From: Bacteroidales bacterium
GTDB lineage: Bacteria > Bacteroidota > Bacteroidia > Bacteroidales > Bacteroidaceae
NCBI GenBank assembly: GCA_004558865.1
Contig: SFCY01000002.1
Span: 1-53,346, forward strand
Length of the DNA: 53,346 bases
Direction of reading: 5' to 3'
The stretch's first letter is position 1, and each line of letters opens with the position of its first letter. The notes beneath the pieces were generated by a model, which worked only from the letters and a program-made list of their open reading frames with translations, had not been told where the DNA came from and searched no databases. This document shows, piece after piece, positions 43,389 to 52,633 of the stretch. The position numbers were made by a program, and so were the translations under genes.

Positions 43389-45023
43389 ATGAAGAGAACT
43401 TTTTTATCTATCCTGTTGCTGTCCATCGGCTTGGCCAGCTACGCTTGTACCAATTTCATCGTTGCGAAAGGAGCCTCGACCGACGGCAGCGTGATGTGCA
43501 CCTACAATGCCGACGACTATGGCATGTTCATTGGACTCTGCCATTACCCTGCCGCAAAGCACCCCAAGGGAGCGATGCGCGATGTCGTGGATTGGGACAG
43601 CCATAAATATATAGGTAAGATTCCAGAAGCCGAACAGACCTACAACGTTATTGGCAACATCAATGAATTCCAGGTGACCATCGGTGAGACCACCTACGGG
43701 GGGCGCGAGGAGATGGTCAACCCCAAAGGCGGCATAGACTATGGCTCGCTGATCTACATCGGACTGCAACGCTCGAAGACAGCCCGTGAGGCCATCAAGG
43801 TTATGACAACCCTCGCAGAGACCTACGGCTACTGCTCTGAGGGCGAGACTTTCACACTCTGCGATCCCAATGAGGCTTGGATCATGGAAATGCAGGGTAC
43901 TGGCAAAGACGGCGGTGTAGTCTGGTGTGCCGTTCGCATTCCCGACAATGCCATCTGCGGACATGCCAACCAAAGCCGCATTGGTGTCGTCTCAAGCTAC
44001 AATACGGAGGTAGTCCATTCAAAGAATATGATCAAATATGCCCGCAAGATGGGATGGTTCACTGGTAAGGACAAGGACTTCAACTGGAAGATGACATACG
44101 CCAAGCCAGATTTCAGTGGCCGCCGCTACTGCGATGCCCGTGTGTGGTCGTTCTTCAACCACCACAAGGACATGAGCCGCTATCTTGCCTGGGCTTTGGG
44201 AAAGGACGCCAATGCGGAAGATATGCCTCTTTGGATTGTTCCCGACAAGAAGGTCTCCTTGCAGGATTTGCAGAGCGACATGCGTGACCACTACGAAGGC
44301 ACACCGTTGGCTCTCGACTCCACCAACATCGGCGGAGGCATTTGGCAAATGCCCTATCGGCCTACGCCATTGGGCTTCAGGGTGGATGGTAAGAACTACT
44401 TCAACGAGCGTCCAACGTCAACACAGCAGACAGGGTTCACATACGTGTCGCAGATGCGTTCTTGGCTTCCCCGAGAGATTGGTGGAGTGCTTTGGTTTGG
44501 CAACGACGATGGCAATATGGTGGCATACGTACCCATCTATTGTGGCAATACCGTTCAGCCTGAATGTTTCAATACACCCGGAGCCGACGCCGTGACATTC
44601 TCCGACCGCAATGCCTACTGGGTGTGCAACTGGGTGAGCAATATGGTCTATCCCCGTTATTGCCAGATGTTCCCCTCCTTGAAGCAAGTACGTGACAGTT
44701 TGGAACAAAGCTACATATCGCAGCAGCCTGCTGTGGAGGAAAAGGCCAGGAGCCTCTATGCCGACAACAAAGAGGCAGCCTTGAAATATCTCAACGACTA
44801 TAGCAACGCACAGGCCCAGCAGATGTTGGCACGTTGGAAGCAGTTGGCCTGCTACTTGATAGTAAAATACAATGATATGGCCGTGAAGCCAGAGGAGAAC
44901 GGACGGTTCAAGCGTACGCCAGAGGGTATCGGAGCCCGAGTGGAGCGTCCTGGCTTCCCCCACGCTTTCGCACAGAAATATGTGAGGGAGACCGGCAGCC
45001 AATATGAGACTCCCACTGAATGA
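43389..45023 (+). CDS. C69 family dipeptidase
   Basis: A 544-residue N-terminal nucleophile hydrolase of peptidase family C69 (PepD-like). The signal sequence MKRTFLSILLLSIGLASYA is followed directly by Cys20 (CTNFIVAKGASTDGSVM), the probable nucleophile exposed after cleavage. The pattern SYA-C also resembles a weak lipobox. Further family stretches are YGYCSEGETFTLCDPNEAW and GHANQSRIGVV. It probably trims dipeptides in the periplasm or at the surface. It stands 37 bp after the small ORF and ends at a bidirectional terminator. Confidence 0.9.
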   Translation: MKRTFLSILLLSIGLASYACTNFIVAKGASTDGSVMCTYNADDYGMFIGLCHYPAAKHPKGAMRDVVDWDSHKYIGKIPEAEQTYNVIGNINEFQVTIGETTYGGREEMVNPKGGIDYGSLIYIGLQRSKTAREAIKVMTTLAETYGYCSEGETFTLCDPNEAWIMEMQGTGKDGGVVWCAVRIPDNAICGHANQSRIGVVSSYNTEVVHSKNMIKYARKMGWFTGKDKDFNWKMTYAKPDFSGRRYCDARVWSFFNHHKDMSRYLAWALGKDANAEDMPLWIVPDKKVSLQDLQSDMRDHYEGTPLALDSTNIGGGIWQMPYRPTPLGFRVDGKNYFNERPTSTQQTGFTYVSQMRSWLPREIGGVLWFGNDDGNMVAYVPIYCGNTVQPECFNTPGADAVTFSDRNAYWVCNWVSNMVYPRYCQMFPSLKQVRDSLEQSYISQQPAVEEKARSLYADNKEAALKYLNDYSNAQAQQMLARWKQLACYLIVKYNDMAVKPEENGRFKRTPEGIGARVERPGFPHAFAQKYVRETGSQYETPTE

Positions 45024-45054
45024 CCCCAGCACACACATACTCACTATGCCCACA

Positions 45055-45098
45055 CAAACAAAAGGTGGATGCCCCGCGGGGCATCCACCTTTTGTTTG
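45055..45098. terminator. 44-bp perfect palindrome, bidirectional terminator
   Basis: A 22-nt half-site CAAACAAAAGGTGGATGCCCCG (45055-45076) is followed without spacer by its exact complement. T-rich ends on both strands suit the convergent C69 and rpiB genes. Confidence 0.9.
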
Positions 45099-45114
45099 GT
45101 GTCGTGCAGAGAAC

Positions 45115-45561
45115 TTACTCGCTCAGAGGAATCTGCCTGATTCTTCTCAGATGGCGTCCCTCTTCGAAAGTGGTGGCGAAGAACTCGTCCATGATCTTGC
45201 GTGCCGTGTTGTTGTCGATGTAGCGGCCAGGCATGACGAGCGCGTTGGCATCGTTGTGCTGGCGCGACATGTGGGCAATCTCGGGCGACCAGCAGAGCGC
45301 AGCGCGAATCTGCTGGTGCTTGTTCATGGTCATGGCGAAGCCTTCACCCGAGCCGCAGATGCCTATGCCGGGATAAACCTCGCCACTCTCGATGCCGCGC
45401 GCCAAAGCGTGGGCAAACTCAGGATAGTCACAGCTCATATCCGAATAGGTTCCATAATCCTTGTAGGGAATGTTCTTCTCTTCGAGATACTGCTTCACAA
45501 ACTGCTTCAAAGCAAAGCCCGCATGGTCGCAAGCTATTCCTACTGTCTTGATTTCCATCAT
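45115..45561 (-). CDS. rpiB: Ribose-5-phosphate isomerase B
   Basis: Interconverts ribulose- and ribose-5-phosphate. The 148 residues have the RpiB landmarks GIACDHAGFALKQFV (about 8-22), GIGICGSGEGFAMTMNKH and NDANALVMPGRYI. Two adjacent ATGs at 45561/45558 are possible. It lies 13 bp after tkt, with which it shares the non-oxidative pentose phosphate pathway. Confidence 0.95.
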   Translation of the reverse strand: MMEIKTVGIACDHAGFALKQFVKQYLEEKNIPYKDYGTYSDMSCDYPEFAHALARGIESGEVYPGIGICGSGEGFAMTMNKHQQIRAALCWSPEIAHMSRQHNDANALVMPGRYIDNNTARKIMDEFFATTFEEGRHLRRIRQIPLSE

Positions 45562-45574
45562 AGTCGTAATATTT

Positions 45575-47590
45575 TTATTCAGACAAGAAGTCCTTTACTT
45601 GTTTATAAACATTCTCACCGGTAAAGCCGAGCTTTTCGTCGAGTACCTTATAGGGTGCGGAGAATCCAAAGCTTTCCAAGCCATAGATGCGACCATTGCC
45701 CCCGACGAGTCCCTGGAGGGTGACGGGCAGACCTGCCGTGAGACCGAAGATCTTGGCGTCTTTGGGCAATACGCTTTCCTGATACTCCTTGCTCTGACGG
45801 CGGAAGAGCCCCTCGGAGGGAGCGCTCACAATGCGCACACGCAGGCCGTCCTTGCGCAGAAGCTCTGCACCGGCAATGAGTGTGGCAACCTCAGAGCCTG
45901 AAGCCACGAGAATCACATCGGGATTCTCATCCGAACTCTTCACGATGTATGCGCCCTTGCGCGCCAGTTCGTAGTCGTTGCCTTCGGGAAGGGATTTGAC
46001 GGCTTGGCGGGAGAAGATGAGGGCCGTGGGTGTGTCCATGTTCTCCATGGCCATCTTCCAGCAGACAGTCGTCTCTTCGGCATCGGCTGGACGGAAGACG
46101 CGTACGCTGTCTTGTCCCTTATGGTTGCGCAACTTCTCCATCAGGCGGATTTGGGCTTCCTGCTCCACTGGCTCGTGGGTGGGACCGTCTTCGCCTACGC
46201 GGAAAGCGTCGTGCGTCCAGATGAATTTCACAGGCACACCCATCAAGGCAGCCAAGCGCACGGCCGGCTTCATATAGTCAGAGAACACGAAGAATGTGCC
46301 GCAGGCTGCTATGCATCCGTGGAGAGCCATTCCGATACACATGTCGGCCATCGTCAGTTCTGCCACGCCAGCCTGGAAGAACGCGCCGCTGAAGTCGCCT
46401 TTTGTCAGGTTGCTCGTCTGCTTGAGGAATCCATCAGTCTTGTCGGAATTGCTCAAGTCGGCGGAACCGCAAATCATGTTGGGAACCTGTTTGGCCAGTT
46501 CGCCTAAACAGGCAGCTGATGCGGCGCGTGTGGCAACGTCGCGCTTCTGGAGAAGTTGGCTGAAGTCAACCTTCGGGGCCTTGCCAGCGAACCAATCGTC
46601 CATCTGTGCGCTCAATTCAGGATGCGCCTTGCGCCATTCCTGTTCGGCTGCGCGACGCTCAGCCACAATGTTTTTGAGTTCCTTGCGGCGGTTCTCATAG
46701 AGTTGTCTCACGTCGTCCCAGATTACGAACGGGTCGTCGGGATTGCCGCCAAGGTTCATTATGGTTTTGCGGTAAGCGTCACCGCCCAGAGGTGCGCCGT
46801 GGGTCTTCACACTTCCCTCGTAGCTTGAGCCATCGTCTTTGAGCGCTCCCTTGGCCATGATGGTGTGGCCGATAATGAGTGTCGGCCGGTTCTTCTCCAT
46901 CTTGGATTCTTTCAGTGCGCCGCGTATCTCGTCAACGTCGTTTCCGTTTATTTCTATCACATTCCAGTTCCAAGCCTTGTATTTCGCAGCCGTGTCCTCT
47001 GCCATGACTTCATCCGTATTCGTGGAGAGCTGGACGGCATTGGAATCGTAGAACATGATGAGGTTGTTCAGTCCCAGCGTACCTGCTATACGGCCTACGC
47101 CCTGTGATATTTCCTCCTCCACGGCTCCGTCGGAAATGTAGCAGTAGATGGTGTGATGCATCATGGTGGCGCCCAGCCTTGCCTCCATGAACTTCTCTGC
47201 TACGGCGGCTCCTGCAGCGATAGCGTGTCCTTGGCCGAGAGGGCCGGAAGAGTTCTCCACGCCATGCTCCACGTCGAGTTCGGGGTGGCCGGGGCAGGGC
47301 GATCCCCACTGACGGAACTGCTTGATGTCGTCCATGGTGAACATGCCGCGAAGGGTCAGGGCGGCGTAGAGCATGGGACTCATGTGGCCTGGGTCGAGGA
47401 AGAAACGGTCGCGTCCAGTCCATCTTGCATCGTCTGGGTCGTAGACCAAGAATTCAGAGAAGAGCACATTGATGAAATCGGCTCCTCCCATAGCGCCGCC
47501 GGGATGTCCCGACTTGGCTTTTTCAACCATAGATGCGGCGAGCACCCGGATGTTGTTTGCCGCACGGTTCATTATTTTGTTGTCGTTCAT
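45575..47590 (-). CDS. tkt: Transketolase
   Basis: Thiamine diphosphate enzyme moving two-carbon units in the pentose phosphate pathway. The 671 residues include KSGHPGGAMGGADF (about 26-39), the substrate loop SGPLGQGHAIAAGAA and the ThDP motif SDGAVEEEISQGVGRIAG. The pyrimidine-domain motif DMCIGMALHG follows. The frame opens at 47623; ATG at 47590 (MNDNKIMNRAAN) is preferred. The unit tkt > rpiB ends at the 44-bp palindrome. Confidence 0.96.
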   Translation of the reverse strand: MNDNKIMNRAANNIRVLAASMVEKAKSGHPGGAMGGADFINVLFSEFLVYDPDDARWTGRDRFFLDPGHMSPMLYAALTLRGMFTMDDIKQFRQWGSPCPGHPELDVEHGVENSSGPLGQGHAIAAGAAVAEKFMEARLGATMMHHTIYCYISDGAVEEEISQGVGRIAGTLGLNNLIMFYDSNAVQLSTNTDEVMAEDTAAKYKAWNWNVIEINGNDVDEIRGALKESKMEKNRPTLIIGHTIMAKGALKDDGSSYEGSVKTHGAPLGGDAYRKTIMNLGGNPDDPFVIWDDVRQLYENRRKELKNIVAERRAAEQEWRKAHPELSAQMDDWFAGKAPKVDFSQLLQKRDVATRAASAACLGELAKQVPNMICGSADLSNSDKTDGFLKQTSNLTKGDFSGAFFQAGVAELTMADMCIGMALHGCIAACGTFFVFSDYMKPAVRLAALMGVPVKFIWTHDAFRVGEDGPTHEPVEQEAQIRLMEKLRNHKGQDSVRVFRPADAEETTVCWKMAMENMDTPTALIFSRQAVKSLPEGNDYELARKGAYIVKSSDENPDVILVASGSEVATLIAGAELLRKDGLRVRIVSAPSEGLFRRQSKEYQESVLPKDAKIFGLTAGLPVTLQGLVGGNGRIYGLESFGFSAPYKVLDEKLGFTGENVYKQVKDFLSE

Positions 47591-47688
47591 TGATAATATG
47601 TTGTTTATAGTTGTCAGCGTCATTGGATGGGTGGCTTTTACCCTTTCTCCATCAGGTGCTTGTTACTGGGTTCTCAACTTAGTTGGCG

Positions 47689-47696
47689 TAAAGTTA
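47689..47696 (-). promoter_or_regulatory. Candidate -7 box for tkt
   Basis: TAACTTTA on the minus strand, one base off TAnnTTTG, about 100 bp upstream of the tkt start. No clear -33 box. The rest of the 321-bp gap holds the prs terminator and no gene. Confidence 0.35.
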
Positions 47697-47850
47697 CATA
47701 AAATTTGGATGAAAGCCATATTTTATTTCGTGTTTTTTTGTTTTAGGTTGAAATATCTCTCCAAAATGGTTGTAGAGGTGTAGTATTTTGTCTGTTCCTT
47801 CCTCCCTGGTCACTTGTTGACGGGCGGGGACAGATGTTTTGGCGAAGAAA

Positions 47851-47891
47851 AAGCCCCATCCCTTTGGACGTTTCCCTTGGGGATGGAGCTT
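47851..47891 (-). terminator. Terminator of prs
   Basis: 12-nt arms AAGCCCCATCCC / GGGATGGAGCTT (one mismatch). On the minus strand the stem is followed by TTTTTCTT. It begins 20 bp past prs. Confidence 0.85.
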
Positions 47892-47911
47892 CTGTTTCTT
47901 CTTTCTGTTTG

Positions 47912-48850
47912 TTACACCAGATACTGGCTGGAAATGCTCTGGTTGTTGATGACTCGGCGAATGGTCTCGGCAAACATGTCGGCCACGCTGAGCTGCTTCA
48001 CCTTGGAGCACCTCTGGGTGTAGGGGATGGAGTCGGTGAACACGATTTCCTCCAGGCAGGAGTTCTCGACGCGTTCCGACGCAGGTCCGCTCATCACGCA
48101 GTGGCTGGCCAGAGCGCGCACGCTGAGTGCGCCGGCATCCTTCATGATGTTGGCTGCCTTGGTGATTGTACCGGCAGTGTCCACCATGTCGTCGACGATT
48201 ACCACGTTCTTGCCTTTCACATCTCCGATGATTTGCATGGACTCCACCACATTGGCGCGGGCACGGGTCTTGTTGCACAGCACCAGTGGGCAGCCCAAGT
48301 ATTTGGCATAGGTGTTGGCTCGCTTGGAGCCACCCACATCGGGAGAGGCGATGACCAGGTCCTTCAGATGAAGGCTCTGCACGTAGGGCAGCAGCACTCC
48401 CGAGGCATAGAGGTGGTCAACGGGCACGTCGAAGAAGCCCTGGATCTGGTCGGCGTGTAGGTCCATTGTGATGAGGCGGTCTATGCCGGCTACACTCAGC
48501 AGGTCGGCAACGAGCTTGGCGCCGATGCTCACTCGGGGCTTGTCCTTGCGGTCTTGGCGAGCCCAGCCGAAATATGGGATGACGGCGTTGATGTGGCGCG
48601 CGGAGGCGCGCTTGGCAGCGTCTATCATGAGCAGGAGTTCCATCAGATTGTCCGAATTGGGGAATGTGCTCTGGACCAAGAATACATCGCGTCCGCGGAT
48701 GGACTCCTCGTAGCTGACTGCGAACTCCCCGTCGGAGAACCGAGTCACAACAAGGTTGCCAAGCGGGCAGCCTAAACTGGTGCAGATTTTTTCTGCAAGG
48801 TATCTCGTGTTAGTTCCCGAGAAAACCAGAAAAGAGTTTTGTTCACTCAT
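47912..48850 (-). CDS. prs: Ribose-phosphate pyrophosphokinase
   Basis: Makes PRPP from ribose-5-phosphate and ATP, feeding purine, pyrimidine and NAD synthesis. The 312 residues contain LVFSGTNTRYLAEKI (about 8-22) and GWARQDRKDKPR. The metal/ATP motif DLHADQIQGFFDVPVDHLYA lies near 130 and the PRPP loop VVIVDDMVDTAGTI near 215. It draws on the product of neighbouring rpiB and supplies purM, purC and pyrF-dependent pathways elsewhere in the window. It lies 38 bp after the ThiE-like gene. Confidence 0.96.
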   Translation of the reverse strand: MSEQNSFLVFSGTNTRYLAEKICTSLGCPLGNLVVTRFSDGEFAVSYEESIRGRDVFLVQSTFPNSDNLMELLLMIDAAKRASARHINAVIPYFGWARQDRKDKPRVSIGAKLVADLLSVAGIDRLITMDLHADQIQGFFDVPVDHLYASGVLLPYVQSLHLKDLVIASPDVGGSKRANTYAKYLGCPLVLCNKTRARANVVESMQIIGDVKGKNVVIVDDMVDTAGTITKAANIMKDAGALSVRALASHCVMSGPASERVENSCLEEIVFTDSIPYTQRCSKVKQLSVADMFAETIRRVINNQSISSQYLV

Positions 48851-48888
48851 TTTTTAGCGTTGTTTATAATAATAGAAGTCGTCAAAGT

Positions 48889-49488
48889 TCATTCTACAAC
48901 TTTTCTCAGCCTGACGAAATATTCGATGAGTGACCTGTATTCGTTTTGGCTTTGAATGTCGAATCGGTCCCAGATGTCGCTGCAAACCACCACGCCGCCG
49001 AATCCCAACTCGCGCAGCAATGGGATGTTGTTCATCGTCACCCCGCCCAATGCCCAGACATGGCGGTCGATGAGATTGTGGTCGGCAGCCTCGTGGAGCT
49101 GCTGCAGTGTGTAGCCGGGCGTGCAGTGGCGTGATTTCAGCACGTGGTCGAGAAACACGTAGTCAGCTTGGTGCCGCATGTCTCTCAGCTGTGGCAGGCT
49201 GCTGCAGGTTCGTCCCAGTTTGCCCTTGTAGCCGGAGGGTACGGTCTCTTCGGGGCAGTCGATATGTATGCCCGCCAGATTGAATTCTTTCTTCAGATAA
49301 TAGTGCTGGTGGACGGTGATGCGCTTGTGATGCTCCTCGGGGAGAAGGGAGAGCAACCGTTCGGAATAGAGTGGCGACTGCCCAGGTTTGAACAAATGGA
49401 GATTGGTCAAACCCTCATTGAAAAATGACGTGAGAATGTTGTCTTCTTCCACAAAAAAGGTGGATGTAGTCATTATCGCCAGTTTCAT
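48889..49488 (-). CDS. Thiamine phosphate synthase family protein (ThiE/TenI-like)
   Basis: A 199-residue TIM-barrel-like protein resembling thiamine phosphate synthase. It has a first strand KLAIMTTSTFF, NLHLFKPGQS, AGIHIDCPEETVPSGYKGKL, DYVFLDHVLKS and the family-like ALGGVTMNNIPLLRELGFGG. The phosphate-binding pattern is only partly kept. It is therefore a divergent ThiE or a TenI-like protein rather than a sure enzyme. No other thiamine genes are adjacent. ATG 49488 is chosen because the upstream TTG at 49518 falls in the -7 box. Confidence 0.75.
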   Translation of the reverse strand: MKLAIMTTSTFFVEEDNILTSFFNEGLTNLHLFKPGQSPLYSERLLSLLPEEHHKRITVHQHYYLKKEFNLAGIHIDCPEETVPSGYKGKLGRTCSSLPQLRDMRHQADYVFLDHVLKSRHCTPGYTLQQLHEAADHNLIDRHVWALGGVTMNNIPLLRELGFGGVVVCSDIWDRFDIQSQNEYRSLIEYFVRLRKVVE

Positions 49489-49515
49489 GCTATCATCGTC
49501 ATTTGAATTCTGTTG

Positions 49516-49546
49516 CAAAAATAGGAAAATTAAATGAAAAGAACAA
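49516..49546 (-). promoter_or_regulatory. Promoter of the ThiE-like gene and prs
   Basis: Minus strand: TTG (49544-49546), 20 bp, TATTTTTG (49516-49523), about 28 bp upstream of the ATG. Confidence 0.65.
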
Positions 49547-49581
49547 TCTAATTTGTGAGAAATTGTCGTTTGTCCCCCAAA

Positions 49582-50388
49582 TCATGCATTTTCTGTCCCG
49601 CCTTGCGTCCATTTCCCAGCCTTGGCGGCTGCTTCCCTCGCGTAGGGGTTGTTGGCCTCCTCCTCTGGGGGTATGCGGTAAGTGTGGTTTTTCCGCAGCA
49701 AGTCCTTCACCACTTCCGAGGCTATCACCAACCCCGCGGCAGGTGGAACAAAGGCGTTGCTGGCCGGCAAGCTCTGGCCGTCGTCGCTCGTGCTGAGTGG
49801 GGCAAGGGGAGGCTCGGGGCTCCACACCACTTTCTGTCCCCTAAAGCCAAGCTGGCGAAGCTTCTTGCGTATCACCTTGGCCAAAGGATCCATGGTGGTC
49901 TTTTCGATGTCGTCCACTCGGAAGGCCGTTGGGTCCATCTTGTTGGCCGCCCCCATGCTGCAAATCAGAGGCACGCCAAGGAGCCGACACTGTTTGATAA
50001 GGTGTATTTTGGCCTTCACTGTGTCCACACAGTCCACGACATAGTCCATCTTGCTCAAGTCGACGGCGTCGGCAGTCTCTGGCAGATAAAACATCTTGTA
50101 GGTCTTTATGATGCATTTGGGGTGGATGTCGAGAATGCGCTGTTGGGCGACGTCAACCTTATACTGTCCTATAGTGGAGTGAAGGGCCACGAGCTGGCGG
50201 TTGAGGTTGGTGGCGTCCACTCTGTCGCTGTCCACAAGGTGCAGTTCGCCCACACCGCTTCTTGCCAAGGTCTCGACCACGAAGCCTCCGACTCCTCCAA
50301 TGCCCACCACGCAGACTTTGCTGGCCAGCAACGTGTTGAGGGCCGGGTTGCCCAGCAGCATGGCAGTGCGTTGAAACTCTTTTTCCAT
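49582..50388 (-). CDS. tcdA: tRNA threonylcarbamoyladenosine dehydratase
   Basis: An E1-like ATP-dependent enzyme that cyclises t6A37 of tRNA to ct6A. The 268 residues open with an adenylation domain: VCVVGIGGVGGFVVETLARS (about 25-44) and the VDSDRVDATNLNRQ segment. DYVVDCVDTVKAK follows. The length and the late PPAAGLVIASEVVKDLL helix fit TcdA/CsdL better than ThiF or MoeB. It is 3 bp after the FecCD permease gene, in the position where an ABC ATPase gene would be expected. Confidence 0.88.
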   Translation of the reverse strand: MEKEFQRTAMLLGNPALNTLLASKVCVVGIGGVGGFVVETLARSGVGELHLVDSDRVDATNLNRQLVALHSTIGQYKVDVAQQRILDIHPKCIIKTYKMFYLPETADAVDLSKMDYVVDCVDTVKAKIHLIKQCRLLGVPLICSMGAANKMDPTAFRVDDIEKTTMDPLAKVIRKKLRQLGFRGQKVVWSPEPPLAPLSTSDDGQSLPASNAFVPPAAGLVIASEVVKDLLRKNHTYRIPPEEEANNPYAREAAAKAGKWTQGGTENA

Positions 50389-50391
50389 TGG

Positions 50392-51405
50392 TTAGTATTG
50401 TCTGTGATGAATGATTACGAACAGGATTACGGGAGCTCCGATGAGGGGTGTCACGGCGTTGAGAGGCACGGAGCCTCCTGGGAGAGGCAGGCTGCATATC
50501 CAATTGCACAACAGGGCTGTAGCCGCCCCCGCGAGTATGCAGGTGGGCAGCAGCCGCCTCTGGTTGTCGGAGCGGAGAAGAAGCCTTGCCAAATGGGGTA
50601 CGGCAAGTCCGATGAAGGCCACGGGGCCACAGAAGGCGGTCACGGTGGCTGCGAGCAGACTTGTGATGACGAGCAGCCCGTTGCGGGCACGGAGCGTGTT
50701 GACGCCAATGCTTTCTGCATACTGCCGTCCCAAGAGCAGGGCGTTGAGGGGCTTGACATAGAGCAGGGCGGCGGCCATGAGCGTCAGGCAAAGCAGACTG
50801 TAGAGGGGCAGCATGTCGAGAGTGACGCTGGTGAAGTCGCCCATGCCCCAAACCACGTAGTTTTTCACGCCCTCATTGGTGGCGGCCAAGTTGAGCATAG
50901 TCACGAGGGAGCTGCTCACGTAGCCCATCATCATGCCGGCGATGAGGAGCATCGTGGCCGAGTTGACCCACTGCGCCATGGCCACCAAAGTCGCGGTGAC
51001 CGCCAAGGAGCCTAAGGCAGCGCTGCTGACAACGGCCGCAGTGCCCGTCAGCGTCGCGGCTCCTGCGGTGAGGGTGCCACCCCCTATCAGCATCACGAGA
51101 GCCACCCCGAGGCTCGCACCGCTTGATATGCCGAATATCGAGGGGCCGGCCAGTGGATTGCGGAATGCTGTCTGCAACATCAGTCCGCAAGCCGCCAGCG
51201 ACGCGCCCGAAAGCAGGGCCGTTATGGTTTGGGGCAGCCTCGATTCCAGCACGATGAAGCGTTGCACATCAGTCGCTCCATGGCCGCCCATGAGGATTCG
51301 CAGCACTTCCGTGGGAGGAATGTGGGCGGCTCCCGTGCCAAGGCAGAGCAGGGAAAGCGCCGTGATGGCCAAAGTGAGGAACAAGTATGGATGTCGTCGG
51401 AGCAT
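50392..51405 (-). CDS. FecCD/BtuC family ABC transporter permease
   Basis: A 337-residue inner-membrane permease for iron-siderophore, haem or cobalamin uptake. About nine or ten hydrophobic helices are visible. Family stretches include RLPQTITALLSGASLAACGL (about 54-73), FRNPLAGPSIFGISSGASLG (about 81-100) and the ATPase-contact region FIGLAVPHLARLL near 268. It starts in a TGATG overlap with the binding-protein gene. No ATPase gene is adjacent and the substrate is not evident. Confidence 0.92.
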   Translation of the reverse strand: MLRRHPYLFLTLAITALSLLCLGTGAAHIPPTEVLRILMGGHGATDVQRFIVLESRLPQTITALLSGASLAACGLMLQTAFRNPLAGPSIFGISSGASLGVALVMLIGGGTLTAGAATLTGTAAVVSSAALGSLAVTATLVAMAQWVNSATMLLIAGMMMGYVSSSLVTMLNLAATNEGVKNYVVWGMGDFTSVTLDMLPLYSLLCLTLMAAALLYVKPLNALLLGRQYAESIGVNTLRARNGLLVITSLLAATVTAFCGPVAFIGLAVPHLARLLLRSDNQRRLLPTCILAGAATALLCNWICSLPLPGGSVPLNAVTPLIGAPVILFVIIHHRQY

Positions 51406-52520
51406 CAGCGTATGAGTTGATAGTAGCGCAATGGCCCCAAACGGAGTTCGGGATGGAAGACGATGGCCATGTCGCGCAAGAGCAGGTCGGGACGGAATGG
51501 TGCCTCGTCGAAGTATCGGCTTCTGTCCACCGGGCAGCCGTAGACCTTGCCCCCTCTCATGGCCCTCAGCTGACCGTAGCCGCTAAACTCAGCCAAAAGA
51601 CCCTCGCGCGTGATGCTGTTGTTGAAGCTCAACAGCCAGACGTCCGCTTGTCCGGCTTTCTCAAGAACGGTCTCGAAACTTAGTGGAATACTCCCGCTGT
51701 GGCCGTCATCCTTGAAGGCATAGTCGGCGTTGGCGTCCCTATAGAGCTGTGCCACGGTCGACTTGCCGCCGGGCATATACCATACGCTGCCTGTCTTGCG
51801 GTCGGCCATCACCTGCGGCTTCCCTTTGGCCTCTCGGGCTATGTGGCTAATGCTGTCGTAGCGGCGGCAGACATCGTCAAACAGCCGCTCGGCCTCCCTT
51901 TCCCTCCCCCAAAGGAGTCCGTAGAATTTCATCCATTCTGCGCGTCCCAAAGCGGAGGTCTCCATATAGTCGGCCAAGAGGATGAGCGGAGTGCCTGCAT
52001 GTTCCAGTTTGCCATAGCTCCCGTTCTCGTAGGGCGACACGAAGATGGCGTCCGGCGCGAGGGCCATGATGCTTTCCATGTTGGGCTTCATGCTGTTGCC
52101 GCAGTCGACTATCTTGTTCCTGCTTATAGCAGACTTGAGCCATGGCTGGTGCATATACTGGGCGTCGGCCACACCCTTGATGCAGCTGGTGGCTCCCAAT
52201 TCCCTCGCTAGCTCGGTGTGGGCTGCGGTGAAGAGCAGGCTACGCTTGATGGGGATGCCCACCCTGACCATCCCCTCAGGCACCGAGGCGTGGCCATGGC
52301 TGCTGTCCACAAGGGCGTAGGTGATGAGCTTTTGCCCCCGTTTCCATGGATTGGCAAGGGCCACTTCCGTATAGTCCTTGTGCCTTACCATGATGATGTT
52401 GCGGGCATGGCTCATCGTTAGCGTGTCGCCAGTCTCGCGCTGGGTCTGGGATGGGTTGCCGCAGCTTGTGGTTGCCGCAGCCAAGAGAGCCATGCCGATG
52501 ATGATGAGTAGTTTCTTCAT
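51405..52520 (-). CDS. ABC transporter substrate-binding lipoprotein (FecB/BtuF type)
   Basis: A 371-residue periplasmic binding protein. The signal peptide ends in a lipobox-like ATTSC with Cys20. The body has the two-lobe helical-backbone fold, with landmarks ATSCIKGVADAQY, NMESIMALAPDAIFVSPY and ADYMETSALGRAEWMKFYGL. Metal-chelate or cobalamin binding is inferred from the FecCD partner. The frame opens at 52559, but ATG 52520 gives the proper signal peptide. A TACTTTTG box at 52528-52535 would leave an almost leaderless mRNA. Confidence 0.9.
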   Translation of the reverse strand: MKKLLIIIGMALLAAATTSCGNPSQTQRETGDTLTMSHARNIIMVRHKDYTEVALANPWKRGQKLITYALVDSSHGHASVPEGMVRVGIPIKRSLLFTAAHTELARELGATSCIKGVADAQYMHQPWLKSAISRNKIVDCGNSMKPNMESIMALAPDAIFVSPYENGSYGKLEHAGTPLILLADYMETSALGRAEWMKFYGLLWGREREAERLFDDVCRRYDSISHIAREAKGKPQVMADRKTGSVWYMPGGKSTVAQLYRDANADYAFKDDGHSGSIPLSFETVLEKAGQADVWLLSFNNSITREGLLAEFSGYGQLRAMRGGKVYGCPVDRSRYFDEAPFRPDLLLRDMAIVFHPELRLGPLRYYQLIR

Positions 52521-52527
52521 TTGGCTG

Positions 52528-52535
52528 CAAAAGTA
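52528..52535 (-). promoter_or_regulatory. Candidate -7 box for the ABC uptake genes
   Basis: TACTTTTG on the minus strand, ending 8 bp before the ATG. No -33 element at normal spacing; TTGG lies at only 11 bp. Confidence 0.4.
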
Positions 52536-52633
52536 ATAAAAAACATCCAATCGCGGCACATTGTCGATTCAGTTTCCACGATGAAATGTGATTATTTCCG
52601 GCACAGCGGATCGCTTTAACGGTTCCTGCCAAT

